NCBI RefSeq assembly: GCF_964656455.1
Contig: NC_135720.1
Location: 101,878,696 to 101,942,695, forward strand
Length of the DNA stretch: 64,000 nucleotides
Source: Halichoerus grypus
Taxonomy: Eukaryota > Chordata > Mammalia > Carnivora > Phocidae
Reading direction: 5' to 3'
Under the pieces are notes generated by a model. The model was given only the letters and a program-made list of their open reading frames with translations, ran no database searches and had not been told where the DNA came from. A program made the position numbers and the translations under genes. Position 1 is the first letter of the stretch. Each line of letters begins with the position of its first letter. This document shows positions 11,174 to 22,465 of the stretch, piece after piece.

Positions 11174-14100
11174 CTAAGATATAAAACATAAGTTGACAAT
11201 AAATAAAATATCTTTAGTCAAATTTCTTTATTTTATCCTATGTCATTAAGATCCAATAATACTTTGAAGACTCCAGATTTTGATTTCCATTCTAAAATCC
11301 AATTTCCAATGGTGTGATCAATATAGAAAAAGTTTACCAGAAGAACACATCACAAGTTCCTAATACAAGTTCCTAAATGGCAGGAGACAACCACAAAACA
11401 ACTACAGTTGTTTCAGCCAGAACAATATTAAGGAATGGGATTATCTGAAAAAATACTGTCATAAAATCAGCCCTCCAAAGAACAAGAGAATCCTTGAAAC
11501 CAAATTAAGAAATGTACAAGTACCTATAATTAAACAAAGGGGGGGGGCAGTAAAGAACTGAAAAATGATAATAAAGACCAGTTTAGTCCTATGTTTTTCA
11601 CTTACTACCTAGTGAAATTGGCAAATCCCTTAACCTCATTTGGTCTTAATTTCCTCATCTGTAAACAGTTATGTTCTAGATTAAATTCTTTTTAAAACCC
11701 AGGAATATCTCTAAGATTCAGTCAATGTGTTGGAAATATTTCCACCTTTAGGCAGAAGACATCCTTCACTTAACAGAAATTCACATTTAAGAAACTTAAG
11801 AAAATTAGGAAAATTCAGTACATGTTCACAATAACTGTGGTTATTTAATTCTGATATATTACAAATCATGATTAAATACCATGCCAAGTGTCCACATTAG
11901 CAAGTGGTACAGAACTTGCACTGATTGGGTCTAAGGCTCTGAAGCCCAGTTTTTTACTCTCCCCAATTATATAAGGTTTTGATGATCTCTGACCTTTCAC
12001 TGCATGTGGAAATATTTAGGCCTTACCTTCTCCTGATAGCACCATCCCTGTCCCCAGTGCTGCATACAAGTAATACATGCTATAGCTAAACTCTGACAAA
12101 TAATTCATTATTAAATGATAAGCACTTTGCCAGTCAAAATGTATAATTTCAGTATGCTCAGAATCTCCTAAGGGATTCTAATCATTCAAATATGGTTTGT
12201 TAATTCTAGGATCTTTCCTGATATTAATCTTCCACTAATATGATTATTAGGTAAATATTTTAACAGCACTAGTTTGGGACAAGCCTTGGTCTTCAGCCTG
12301 GATTGAGACAAAATACCTTCAATCTTCATCATGATGTGCTATTATCATCTCTATTCCAAAGATACATGAACCAACTATACCAATTTTAACAAGCAAGGAT
12401 GCAAAGAAAATGGGGGGAAAAAAACACTGGTGAAAAAAGGAGTAGGGGACAGAAAGAACAACCCTGCATCAATCAGTAATACTCCTTATAGGCTGTCACA
12501 TAAATTTAGATATCAAGCAAATATTTTTACTGCTAGAGTTTCTCTTCTAGCACTTCTATGTTCATTGTTCATCTTTAGTCCTTTTATCATTCCTCAGTAT
12601 AATTTAATACTGTACGTTAACTTCATAGTTCAAAGTACTACTTTTAATCTTTAGGGAAATAGAATTTCTCCTTTCAATGTATGATCTTAAAACTCTGTCT
12701 TATTAAGTATGCTTTTATAAATACAAGGGTCAAACTTTCCCCATTAGGCAAAAAAAAATTATAATACAAATCAGTGCGAGTCTAAGTAACAGCTGATTTT
12801 GCTAAAAAACTGAATCAAATAAAATTCTTCAAAAATGAAAGTCATTTGACTTGTCATAATTTTTATGACAAATTAAATCATATATAGAAATTTAACACTG
12901 TATTAGTTCCTCTTGCTTATAACACCTTATTTTCATATATGAATATGTGTATGTAGGAAATACAAGAAATAAAAATCAAGAAACTTGTTTTTAATTTCTG
13001 AATTTCTACTGTGTTACACACTGGGAATTTAAGACATTTTAAATATGTATTCTTTGACAAAAATTAGCTGTCTAATATGTATATAGCACTTTGCTAGGAG
13101 CTATGGACAAAGATGGAACAGACAGATACACCCTCAAAACAGTCTTACAGTCTAGAAGATGGGCAAAATAAGTCTATAATATCAGTGATAAGATAGAAAA
13201 TTATTACTTATTTATCCTTTTCAAAATAAAGGACATGAATTTCGAAGAAGACAAAATTATTTTTAAATCAGAGGAAGATGGGTACTAACTTAATGAGGGT
13301 GACTGCTGGAGGTAAGCTTTCAGAATCTGTAGAACTTACGCATGAGAAGATGAAATAAAAGGAAAATCCAAGAAAATACAGTAAGAGCAAAAATTCAGAC
13401 GAATTAACTGTGAGGGACAACTGAGGATCTGCAAGCAAGAAAAGATAAACCAGGACCAAGACATAAAAGACCTCACACGCTAAGTTGAGAAGTCTGAACT
13501 TTATTCAGCAAGTAACAGAAAGTTCTTGAAAGTACTAAATAAAGGAAGATTAATTTGAGATAAGAATGAGAGAAACTTAAACAGCTAAAGAGAAGATAAA
13601 GAGCATGGGAAAAGGACAGAAATACTAGGAACAAGGTGATAAAGGTGAGGGAGTAAAGCTAACTGGCCTGAATGTGAATGGAACTAGAATGGAAGTACTA
13701 TGTCTGTAAGACTTGAAAGGCAATGAAATGATCAACAGAAACAGAAAATCGGAAAAGCAGGAAAGGAAGATGATAAACCTCTGTAAAAGGGTACATGCTA
13801 GTTCTAAGATCACAGTGCAACAACCAGGGAGACGAGCAGCTGGAAACAGGACAGAAGCTGGGAAAAGAGAATTAGATTCAGATGGGAGAGGCACGAGAGC
13901 TAATCACGATGCTTGAGGGCACAGGTAGGAAAAGAGTGAGGAGATGCTGAGAGGAGGGCCAAGGACAGCTCTGAAGGAACATTTCACTTAGAGAAAAGAA
14001 GAGGAGGCTGAGAGGTGGACTGAAACAAAAGAATGCAGGATCACATAAACCATGACAGAAAGAGTGGCAACAGATTTAAAAATGTGAAATGCTGTAGAAA

Positions 14101-14280
14101 CTGGAGACACTGGAGTTGCCTTCAGTAAACCTAAAATGTAAGAGTTGTTAATGACTGAATTAAAGGTGAAGAATTAGAGACCACAAACGTACACTTTTTT
14201 TTGGTTGTTTATTTTGCAGCAAATGAAACGCAAATGGAAAGTGAAAACTACAGATTAAGAGGGCAGCTGGACCTGAAAGA

Positions 14281-14529
14281 GGGCTTTGGTTTTTTTTTTG
14301 TTTTTTTTTTGTTTTTTTTTTTTTAAAGATTTTATTTATTTATTTGAGACAGAGAGAATGAGAGAGAGAGCACGTGAGAGGGGGGAGGGTCAGAGGGAGA
14401 AGCAGGCTCCTCGCTGAGCAGGGAGCCCGATGCGGGACTCGATCCAGGGACTCCAGGATCATGACCTGAGCCGAAGGCAGTCGCTTAACCAACTGAGCCA
14501 CCCAGGCGCCCCTGGGCTTTGGTTTTTTG
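14281..14529 (-). mobile_element. Can-SINE, full, with target duplications
   Basis: Body 14296-14513. GGGCTTTGGTTTTTT flanks both sides (14281 and 14514). Young-looking, with intact head and tail, 290 bp from the minisatellite. Confidence 0.95.
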
Positions 14530-14815
14530 AAATCGGGGAAAAACTGAGGATTTTCATGGAAAAAGGGCAAGTGACAATAAAAGGAATACATCAGATGTAA
14601 GAGTGAAAATGGAGTTTTGATAATTTACCAAAGACCTTCACATATATTATCTCAACAACTAAAACTAAAAGGCAGCTAAGTGACTTCCTCAAGTTCAAAG
14701 AGTATAACTTAATCCCTGAGAGCAAAGTTTCTGAAGTCTGGCTGTTTCTGTTAAAAATTTCAGCCCAACTGCTGATTTAATCGCTCTACACCCTAGTCTG
14801 CTCATCCTTAAAGCA

Positions 14816-15418
14816 GGAACAACAACCCCTACACGCTGTACGTGCGCCACCGAGAGAACGCGCAGGAGCGGGAACAACAACCCCTCCACGCTGTGCGTGC
14901 GCCACCGAGAGAACGCGCAGGAGCGGGAACAACAACCCCTCCACGCTGTGCGTGCGCCACCGAGAGAACGCGCAGGAGCGGGAACAACAACCCCTCCACG
15001 CTGTGCGTGCGCCACCGAGAGAACGCGCAGGAGCGGGAACAACAACCCCTCCACGCTGTGCGTGCGCCACCGAGAGAACGCGCAGGAGCGGGAACAACAA
15101 CCCCTCCACGCTGTGCGTGCGCCACCGAGAGAACGCGCAGGAGCGGGAACAACAACCCCTCCACGCTGTACGTGCGCCACCGAGAGAACGCGCAGGAGCG
15201 GGAACAACAACCCCTCCACGCTGTGCGTGCGCCACCGAGAGAACGCGCAGGAGCGGGAACAACAACCCCTCCACGCTGTGCGTGCGCCACCGAGAGAACG
15301 CGCAGGAGCGGGAACAACAACCCCTCCACGCTGTGCGTGCGCCACCGAGAGAACGCGCAGGAGCAGGAACAACAACCCCTCCACGCTGTGCGTGCGCCAC
15401 CGAGAGAACGCGCAGGAG
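14816..15418. repeat. 55-bp minisatellite, 11 copies, CpG-rich
   Basis: A head-to-tail array with a period of exactly 55 bp. GGAAC starts recur at 14816, 14871, 14926 and so on to 15366, eleven units. Each unit carries about seven CpGs (e.g. GTGCGTGCGCC, GAACGCGCAGGAGCG) in an otherwise AT-rich intron. The units are nearly identical: unit 1 has TACACGC and TACGTGC variants, one internal unit near 15169 has TACGTGC, and the last has GAGCAGG. Such homogeneity points to recent expansion or active conversion. Because 55 is not a multiple of three and no frame of the unit has a stop, all frames on both strands stay open, which gives spurious ORFs. The left flank looks like an old MIR-type repeat. 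Confidence 0.97.
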
Positions 15419-16264
15419 GTGCCGAGCTAACTGACACACAGTTTAGAGCTGAAAGTCACCAGTGTAAGTCAGAAGAGGGGCGCAAGGTTTTCTTTGGTTG
15501 TTGTTTTGTTTTGTTTTTACGAAGTCCCATGTTCTGTTTCACAATGCTAACAAGAGAAATAAGGTAAGCAACAAGGGAAGGTAAAAATAGGGAAGCATAT
15601 GAAATACTTAAGTACAGAATGGGAAGAGCTTCTGAAAAAAGGCAGAGTACACTTTCTCTGAAATATGCAGCAAATAAGAATACAAATGAAGACCAAAGTA
15701 AGCATGGATGGAGCAGATGGAAAAAAAGTTAAGGAAAATAAGTGAAACTGTAGTCATCAGCAAAGAGTGAAGATGATGACTTTATAGTTACGAAGTAAAT
15801 GCTCAGTGAGACATCAAGTCAACAAATCTATAGCCATCCCATTACCACCCTCACCCCCACCACCCTTGCCTCCAGGCAAAAAAAAAAAAAAAAAAAAAAA
15901 GAAAAGAAAAAGAAAAAAGTTTAACTGTGGAAAAAAAAGAAATAGTTCAAGAAAGCAAGAATGCAAAAGATCTAGAACTACACACTCTTACAAGGCCAGA
16001 ACCATGTTTGTTTTATTTATGAATGTATACCTTATGCCTCTCACACATTGCCTGAGAGCTAGTGCTCAAAAAAAATTGCTGCATGAATTAATGGAATGTG
16101 ACAGGGAGTCAACAAAAGATTAGTTAAATGGCTATCAAGCAGCAGGGAGTGTCCAACTTAAGTAGGATAGCATAATTTGTAGTGAACCCAATCACCTAGC
16201 AGAGATGGGAAAACACACCTAGTTTATGCTGACTACAATCTCAATGTTAGGAGAAATGAATTAC

Positions 16265-16328
16265 CTCTAGATTACTTCTCATTGCCTTCTCCTCTTCCAA
16301 ATCCTTTCGTAGTTTTTCCAGTTCTTTC
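16265..16328 (-). CDS. CD2AP: CD2AP exon 17 (coiled coil)
   Basis: 64 bp: one base of a Gly codon plus 21 codons, KELEKLRKDLEEEKAMRSNL then E, about residues 605-626. Highly charged, with leucines at heptad spacing, so it continues the coiled coil. Acceptor TTTGTTTTTAG, donor GTAATT. The donor is less canonical than the others (+5 T). Confidence 0.97.
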
Positions 16329-16760
16329 CTAAAAACAAACTATTTATTACTGTTAAGTCTTTCATTTAAACAATATATTTGACTAATGTTAACAGGATCT
16401 CTGTTACCTGACATACCAAAACAAGGGGAAAACGTTTTAAAGAAAATAGCCATATTGATCAAGAAAAATTTCAAATTCACTAATGGAATGGTTCAATACA
16501 ACAGTTAAAAAAAACCTCAGCAAGACCATGGCAAACCTATCTGTGATAAAGAATTTAAGTGAATAGAGAAAGCAGCTCATGATAAAATAAAGAAATAATA
16601 ATTGGCCTTTAGAATCATGCATTTTCCAGGCTGGACACTCTAAAGCCCAAGCAATTTGGTAATGTCAAAACACGTCACAGTACAAGGCAAATTATTTAAC
16701 AGGGTTATCTGTACTTTACATTTCTCTTTCTCTATTTTTTTAAAATTAAATATTACATTA

Positions 16761-16977
16761 AAATTACCAAACCAGGGGTGCCTGGGTGGCTCAGTCAGTT
16801 AAGTGTCTGCCTTCAGCTCAGGTCATTATCCCAGGGTCCTGGGATCCAGCCCCACGTCAGGCTCCCTGCCCAGCGGGGAATCTGCTTCTCCCTCTGGCCC
16901 TCCCCCTCTCGTGCGTGCTCTCTCTCTCTCTAATAAATAAAATCATTAAAAAATAAATAAATAAAATTACCAGACCA
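16761..16977 (+). mobile_element. Can-SINE with target duplications
   Basis: Body 16775-16963, from GGGGTGCCTGGGTGGCTCAG to an AAATAAATAAATAAA tail. Flanks AAATTACCAAACCA and AAATTACCAGACCA differ by one base. Confidence 0.95.
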
Positions 16978-17332
16978 ATAAACAAACTTTAGCCAACAAT
17001 CCATCCTCCTTAACTCATGTTTGTATTTTTCTGTGTTCTCGTCTTTTTTTATATAGTCATCTTCCCTCCACAGCTCTAAGTATATATTCCATATTATGTC
17101 TTTTCACAAAGTATTTTAAAATATTTCCAGGCTGCTAAAATTATCATATTTCTGATAATTGTTGCTTGACACTCAAATATCCAGGTTTTCTGGTTATTGC
17201 TTTTTGGGGGGAGATGGAAAGAATAGGAATTTTATTTAACATCATGAATATACCAGCATATCAAATTTCTAAATCAAAAAGTAGGGACATTTTCACAGCT
17301 TTCTGACATATGCTAGGAAAATTCTCTTCAAG

Positions 17333-17553
17333 AGTATTATAGAGGGGCACCCGGGTAGCTCAGTTGTTAAGCGGCTGCCTTTGGCTCAGGTCATGATCCC
17401 AGGGTCCTGGGATCGAGCCCCGCATTGGGCTCCCTGCTCGGTGGGAAGCCTGCTTCTCCCTCTCCCATTCCCCCGCTTGTGTTCCCTCCCTCGCTCTCTC
17501 TCTCTCTGTCAAATAGATAAATAAAATCTTAAAAAAAAAAAAAGTATTATAGA
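17333..17553 (+). mobile_element. Can-SINE with target duplications
   Basis: Body 17344-17543 with poly(A). AGTATTATAGA on both sides. Forms an inverted pair with the next SINE. Confidence 0.95.
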
Positions 17554-17607
17554 AATAATAGCTTGAAAAACACATGAAAATGCTCAGGAAGAAAGACTAT
17601 ATGAAAA

Positions 17608-17847
17608 AGAAAGGAACTTTTATTTATTTATTTTTTTTTAAAGATTTTATTTATTTATTTGACAGACAGAGAGACAGCGAGAGAGGGAACACAAGTAGGG
17701 GGGGAGTGGGAGAGGGAGAAGCAGGTTTCCCGCCGAGCAGGGAGCCCGATGCGGGGCTCAATCCCAGGACCCTGGGATCATGACCTGAGCCAAAAGGCAG
17801 CCGCTTAACCGACTGAGCCACCCGGGCGCCCCAGAAAGGAACTTTTA
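17608..17847 (-). mobile_element. Can-SINE with target duplications
   Basis: Body 17623-17832. AGAAAGGAACTTTTA flanks both sides. Opposite orientation to the SINE about 80 bp away. Confidence 0.95.
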
Positions 17848-18844
17848 AATTCTATAGTTTCAAAACTAGTTTCTTCTGTGGTTTTAATGATTATAAAACT
17901 ATTTATATTGAGAATAAATGTTCTACTGTTTCAATTTAAATTATAATTTAAATACTTAATTTATCTAGAGTTTATTTTGGTACATGATAGAAAATGTGCT
18001 AAAATATTAACTTTGTATTTCTAAAATGTTACCATTAAATTAAATAATGCTTCCATTTTCTAATTATTCTATTACTTTGAGTTTATTATACATTTAAATT
18101 ATATCTAAATGAGGATCTATTCCTAAAAATATTTATCCCGCTGTTTATCTATCACATTTTTATTTTTAAAAACACATTTGTGAATATAAAATTTTTATGT
18201 AACATTGTTTTCCTTTTACAGGAACAGATCAAACTATATATCTTGTTCTATAACTTTTCAACTAAAGAAATAGATTACTAATATATTTCTCTGTCAATCA
18301 TTCCATGTCAAGAACCTTCAATTTTTTTAATGATTTGTTCTAAACATTTTAGATTCTAATACTGAATGCATAAAGACTATGTATTTGTAAGCTATAAAGA
18401 TAAAATAATTAAAAAACCTAAGAATTCCAAGTCAGCTCAAGAAATAAATTATTATTACCAGTACCTCTGATACCCAGAGTGACCTGCAATCCTATTTGCC
18501 TCCTCTCCTTCACAAATCAACAAATTAGGAGAGTTCTCTAACTTATACATGGATGGTGTTCAATAAATACTTCCTAGATGAATGAACTTACAGTTTATAA
18601 TGTGTACATTGCAGAATCTGTAAAAAAAATTCCGCAGGATTCAGACAGATAAACCGAAGAGTAAAGAAAAGACCCATCATGTATCAAATTAAAAACACTC
18701 TCTCTCTCCCTCTCTTTCTCTCTCTATATATATGCAAATATATTTTTTAAGTAGTCACTCAAGATAAATTTTTTGGTTCTACCTAAGAGACGTTTGTAAA
18801 AGTGCTCTGCAACTACAAATATATCAATTGTTAATCTCAGTATC

Positions 18845-19051
18845 TTTTTTTTTTTTTTAAGATTTACTTATTTGAGAGAGAGAGAGAGAGAACACACATG
18901 GTGGGGAGGAGTAGAAGGAGAGAATCTCAAGCAGACGCCCCAGTGAGTGTGGAGCCAGACGTGGAGCTTGATCTCATGACCCAGGAGATCATGACCTTAG
19001 CTGAAACCAAGAGTTTTGGACACCTTACCGATTGAGCCACCCAGGCACCCC
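18845..19051 (-). mobile_element. Can-SINE, older subtype
   Basis: Tail AAGATTTACTTATTTGAGAG; body carries the older wording AAACCAAGAG and GTGGAGCCAGACGTGGAG; ends CCACCCAGGCACCCC. Imperfect flanks CTCAGTATCTTTTT and CTCAATATCATTTTT. Confidence 0.9.
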
Positions 19052-20044
19052 TCAATATCATTTTTAATAAAGAATCCAGAGCCAACTGAGAACTAGGGGA
19101 GAAATGGTAAATTCACCTCCGAGGCAGCATGGTTTCTGGCAATGACTTTTATACCAGATTCCATATACCATCAAATACTTTTAGAAGCTACAGGGGAAGA
19201 TGAGATAGGGGAAGAGCACCTGAACCAACCCTCACCCTTGGTTCAGTTAGATTAGCTCATCTTTGACCTGTTTTACCTACTGGGCCTTTGTAGAACTATG
19301 TTTAAAATGTTAACAAGTTTTATTTTTATATTTATTGATTTTTAATGTTAACAAGTTCTAAAGCTCAAATAATAACGGTTCTAGAAAAATATCTCTAAAC
19401 CAACAGAAAATATGATTTCAATTCTAGCTCTGCCTTCTAAGAACTGTATAATCTTAGATAAATAGCTTTACCTCTCTGAACCTTTACTTCTTCAGTTAAC
19501 AGAAAAGAGGGGAGCTATAGTAGGTGACCTTTTACATTTGTTTTCACTCTAAAAAGTCCCTAAGTTTCACTTAGGATCTCACCATATACTATTATTGAAA
19601 AGTTTCAGAATTAAGAGAATGGCTTTAAAGATCACCTATTCCCAACCCCTTGGTTTTATTTACATACCAATCTCAACTCTAACAGAGACAGTGATCCAGT
19701 CCCTCTGAAAAGTAAATATACATATAGATACAGTCCAGATCCGAAATACAATATAACTTTTCCTAATATTTTTAAGACTAATTAACCCATGTGTTTGACC
19801 AGAAGATTTCTACCCTTGAATTATGGGTACATATATACCTTTTCCATAATAAGCCTACAAGAACAAGTTTCCTAATTCAAGTTTTTTGCAGAAAGGAGAG
19901 AAGCACTATTAATGAAAACTTCTTTGGAAACATACTTGCTTATACCAGAAATTTGGCAGATTACATCTCTACTTGATAGAATTTGAAAGAATTCTTTACA
20001 TATGTGTTAAGTAGTTTTCAAAGAGGAAAACAAGGGCTACTTAC

Positions 20045-20226
20045 CCATGATCCTTTTTCAGCGCTTCTACAATGCAGAGCAATTCAATAATCTGAGCTCT
20101 AAGTTCATCCAAGGGATTTTTTTTCCCATCATCTGATTCTACTTTAGCTTTGATTTCTAATGGACTTAAAAAAGCAGCCGTATTTGGTTTAGAAGCACTT
20201 GAAGGTGTTGAAAGGTACACAGATGG
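20045..20226 (-). CDS. CD2AP: CD2AP exon 16 (start of coiled coil)
   Basis: 182 bp, about residues 545-605. First half is Ser/Thr/Pro-rich ([20 protein letters not shown]). The second half, [20 protein letters not shown], shows the heptad pattern of Leu/Ile/Val that opens the C-terminal coiled coil through which CD2AP family proteins oligomerise. Ends with two bases of a Gly codon (phase 2). Acceptor ATGTTTTCAG; donor GTAAGT. Confidence 0.97.
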
Positions 20227-21507
20227 CTGAAAACATAATAGAAAATTTTCTTACTTTGTATTTATATTTATGTTTAAGTTCAAAAAATTTTATAGCAAGG
20301 AGGTAAATAATTAAAATAATAATTCAAGATAAATGGTAACTTTGGAAATTCAAAAAGCAGTTTGGTATTCACAACTAGTAAAACCACCAAACAACCAAAG
20401 AATAAACTTGTAATCACTAGGAGTTTGTGTGAGAAATGTCAAAAGATTTATTAATAATAATTTTTAAAGAGTGGAAAAGAAAAGAAAAACCTATTAGATT
20501 TATCTTATGAATGGTTTGCCGAGTGGAGCATCTAGAGGCAAGAATATATCAGCATTATTAAGGTGCTGCTTTGATCCTCCACTTTAAATAGTCATTATTT
20601 AAAATATCCAAAGAATTTCACTTAAAAGTAATTATGAAGAATTGAATAAGTCCGTGGAAGAGGCATTAAAATGAATCCATGGCCTGATGCCCTTTTTACT
20701 ATTTTCACTAAAATAACAGGAAGTAAAATTTCAATCGACTGTTGACAAGTTGAGAGAATCAGATTGAGTGTATCTGATAAACTGGAAGAGCAGCCAAATG
20801 CTGCTTGGAATGAATTTGAGGAGGAAACACGAATTTCTTAAATATAAGATGTGTATAGGTTGTGATAATACTATCTTAAATAAAAATGCAAGAGTTTAGA
20901 AGAGTTTTTTTTTTTTTTAAGATTTTTATTTATTTATTTGACAAAGAGAGACACAGAGAGAGAGGGAACACAAGCAGGGGGAGTAGGAGAGGGAGAAGCA
21001 GGCCTCCCGTGGAGCAGGGAGACCTGAAGTGGGGCTCGATCCCAGGACTCTGGGATCATGACCTGAGCCGAAGGTAGACGCTTAACAACTGAGCCACCCA
21101 GGCGCCCCGAGTGTAGAAGAGTCTTAACACCGTGTAATAAATGGAAGAATCCATGTATACTACCACTCATTCCAGTATATATTCAGTGCACCACACTAGG
21201 TTAGGAGTAAAAAATGATGGCTTCTGGCCTAAAGAGTGTATGTTTAATGGGAAAATGAAACAGATGGATAGATCTATGCCTTAAAAAATATGAAATGTGT
21301 AACATTTATACTACTCATTTAAAATAAGCTCTTTTAAAAAATGACCTACAGAGGACAGTGTGACTTTAGTAACTCAATTTTTTAGCAAGAATTTTTTTAT
21401 TTCTTGGCAGAAGAAATAATTATTAGAAGACACTTTAAATTCCACAATTTTAGTGTTCACAAAGAATCCTACAAATTATACAAATCTTAGGCCACAATGC
21501 CCCTCAC
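20227..21507 (-). other. CD2AP: CD2AP intron 15
   Basis: 1.28 kb, GT-AG. One Can-SINE (20905-21108) with flanking duplications. The remainder is AT-rich with no recognisable element. Confidence 0.85.
20892..21121 (-). mobile_element. Can-SINE with target duplications
   Basis: Body 20905-21108. Flanks GAGTTTAGAAGAG and GAGTGTAGAAGAG. Confidence 0.95.
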
Positions 21508-21609
21508 CTTTGGAGAATAGCATGAATCCTTTTTAAATTCAGATGGCTTTAAGTTGGCACCATCTTCTTCTTTTGGTAACTTCAAGATTTTTTCTGGGCT
21601 TTGAGTTGG
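21508..21609 (-). CDS. CD2AP: CD2AP exon 15
   Basis: 102 bp, 34 codons, phase 0 at both ends. Encodes [20 protein letters not shown] then [14 protein letters not shown], about residues 511-544. Charged, disordered, with SP sites (TQSPEK, CYSPK). It could be skipped without a frameshift. Acceptor ATCATTCAG; donor GTGAGG. Confidence 0.95.
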
Positions 21610-22352
21610 CTGAATGATTTTTTAAAATCAAGAAACAGAAAATACCAAAGAAGGAAAAGGCAATAAACATTTGGATGATAAACTAAGTAACTTTTATCAC
21701 TGTTTTCAGCACCTACTGTTCCAGATATTCCATTATTGTTAACAGGATATTACATAATTTCAAGCTGAATAACACACTTGCATATCTGGAAAGTAAAAAT
21801 AGCCTGCCTCTTAGCAACAAAAATTTTCTCTACTTCGGTAATTTAAAAGCACCATAGTGCTCAAGAGCTAATATATTACAATATATCAGAAAATAAAATA
21901 CTACCAGCATTCCAGGCAATGTATAGAAAACATAAAAAGAAGCTACACATTTAGATACCAGCATTAGTACTACAAAAAAACCCCACTATTTCAGAGGAAA
22001 AGAACGTTCTCATTCTTTCCTAAGGTGAATATGTACCACTCAATTCTAATTATTGTTGTGAGATGGGCAGATTACATGGGTACCCTGACCCCTTTTGATT
22101 ACATGTGCTTTGTGGTTACGGTCTCAGGATAGCTCTCTATTCTTGATTCTGTAACCTTCCATTGCAAGCCTCTTTGAAATGAACATGACCCCGTATCTCC
22201 CTAAATACAACCAACCATTTGCCACTTGAGTATAATAACTATCTTCCTGATTTTTAAACTGGTGGAGTTACAAATCCTCCCTTGTTCCTATCTTTAGAAG
22301 GACTCTGGATTTGCTAAATTCTCTGTGTTTTAGAACAGTAAGTGTAACTCAC
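21610..22352 (-). other. CD2AP: CD2AP intron 14
   Basis: 743 bp, GT-AG. No repeat or other element recognised. Confidence 0.85.
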
Positions 22353-22465
22353 AGAATGTCCACCATTGAAGCGGCCCGGCAACCTTCTTCCAGGCATCTT
22401 CGGTCTATTTGCAGTGAGATGTAGCAAGTTTTCTGAGGAAGCTATGTCATCAAAATTTACAAGAT
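22353..22465 (-). CDS. CD2AP: CD2AP exon 14 (capping-protein interaction motif)
   Basis: 113 bp, about residues 473-510. After [13 protein letters not shown] comes [18 protein letters not shown], which fits the capping-protein-interaction consensus LxHxTxxRPKx6P exactly. This motif binds the actin barbed-end capping protein CapZ and allosterically regulates it. All consensus residues (Leu, His, Thr, Arg-Pro-Lys, final Pro) are present, so capping-protein binding should be intact. Phase 0 donor GTGAGT; acceptor TTCTCCAG. Confidence 0.96.

Larger units (their letters stand above)
11174..16264 (-). other. CD2AP: CD2AP intron 17
   Basis: 5.1 kb, GT-AG. Contains the 55-bp minisatellite (14816-15418), one Can-SINE (14296-14513), a poly(A)-like run (about 15877-15900) and weak ancient-repeat traces (MIR-like near 11600-11690, L2/MIR-like near 13060-13200). 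11700-13000 shows nothing recognisable beyond AT-rich DNA. Confidence 0.85.
16329..20044 (-). other. CD2AP: CD2AP intron 16
   Basis: 3.7 kb, GT-AG. Contains four Can-SINEs, two of them in inverted orientation only about 80 bp apart (17344-17832). 17850-18690 is very AT-rich with no recognisable element; a CT/TA simple repeat lies at about 18700-18732. 19080-20040 shows nothing recognisable. Confidence 0.85.

Noticed and set aside
14695..15567. Long open frames on both strands (up to 241 codons) over the minisatellite
   Set aside because: They arise because the 55-bp unit lacks stops in every frame and 55 is not a multiple of 3. No splice sites, conservation or start context support a gene; the array lies inside a CD2AP intron.
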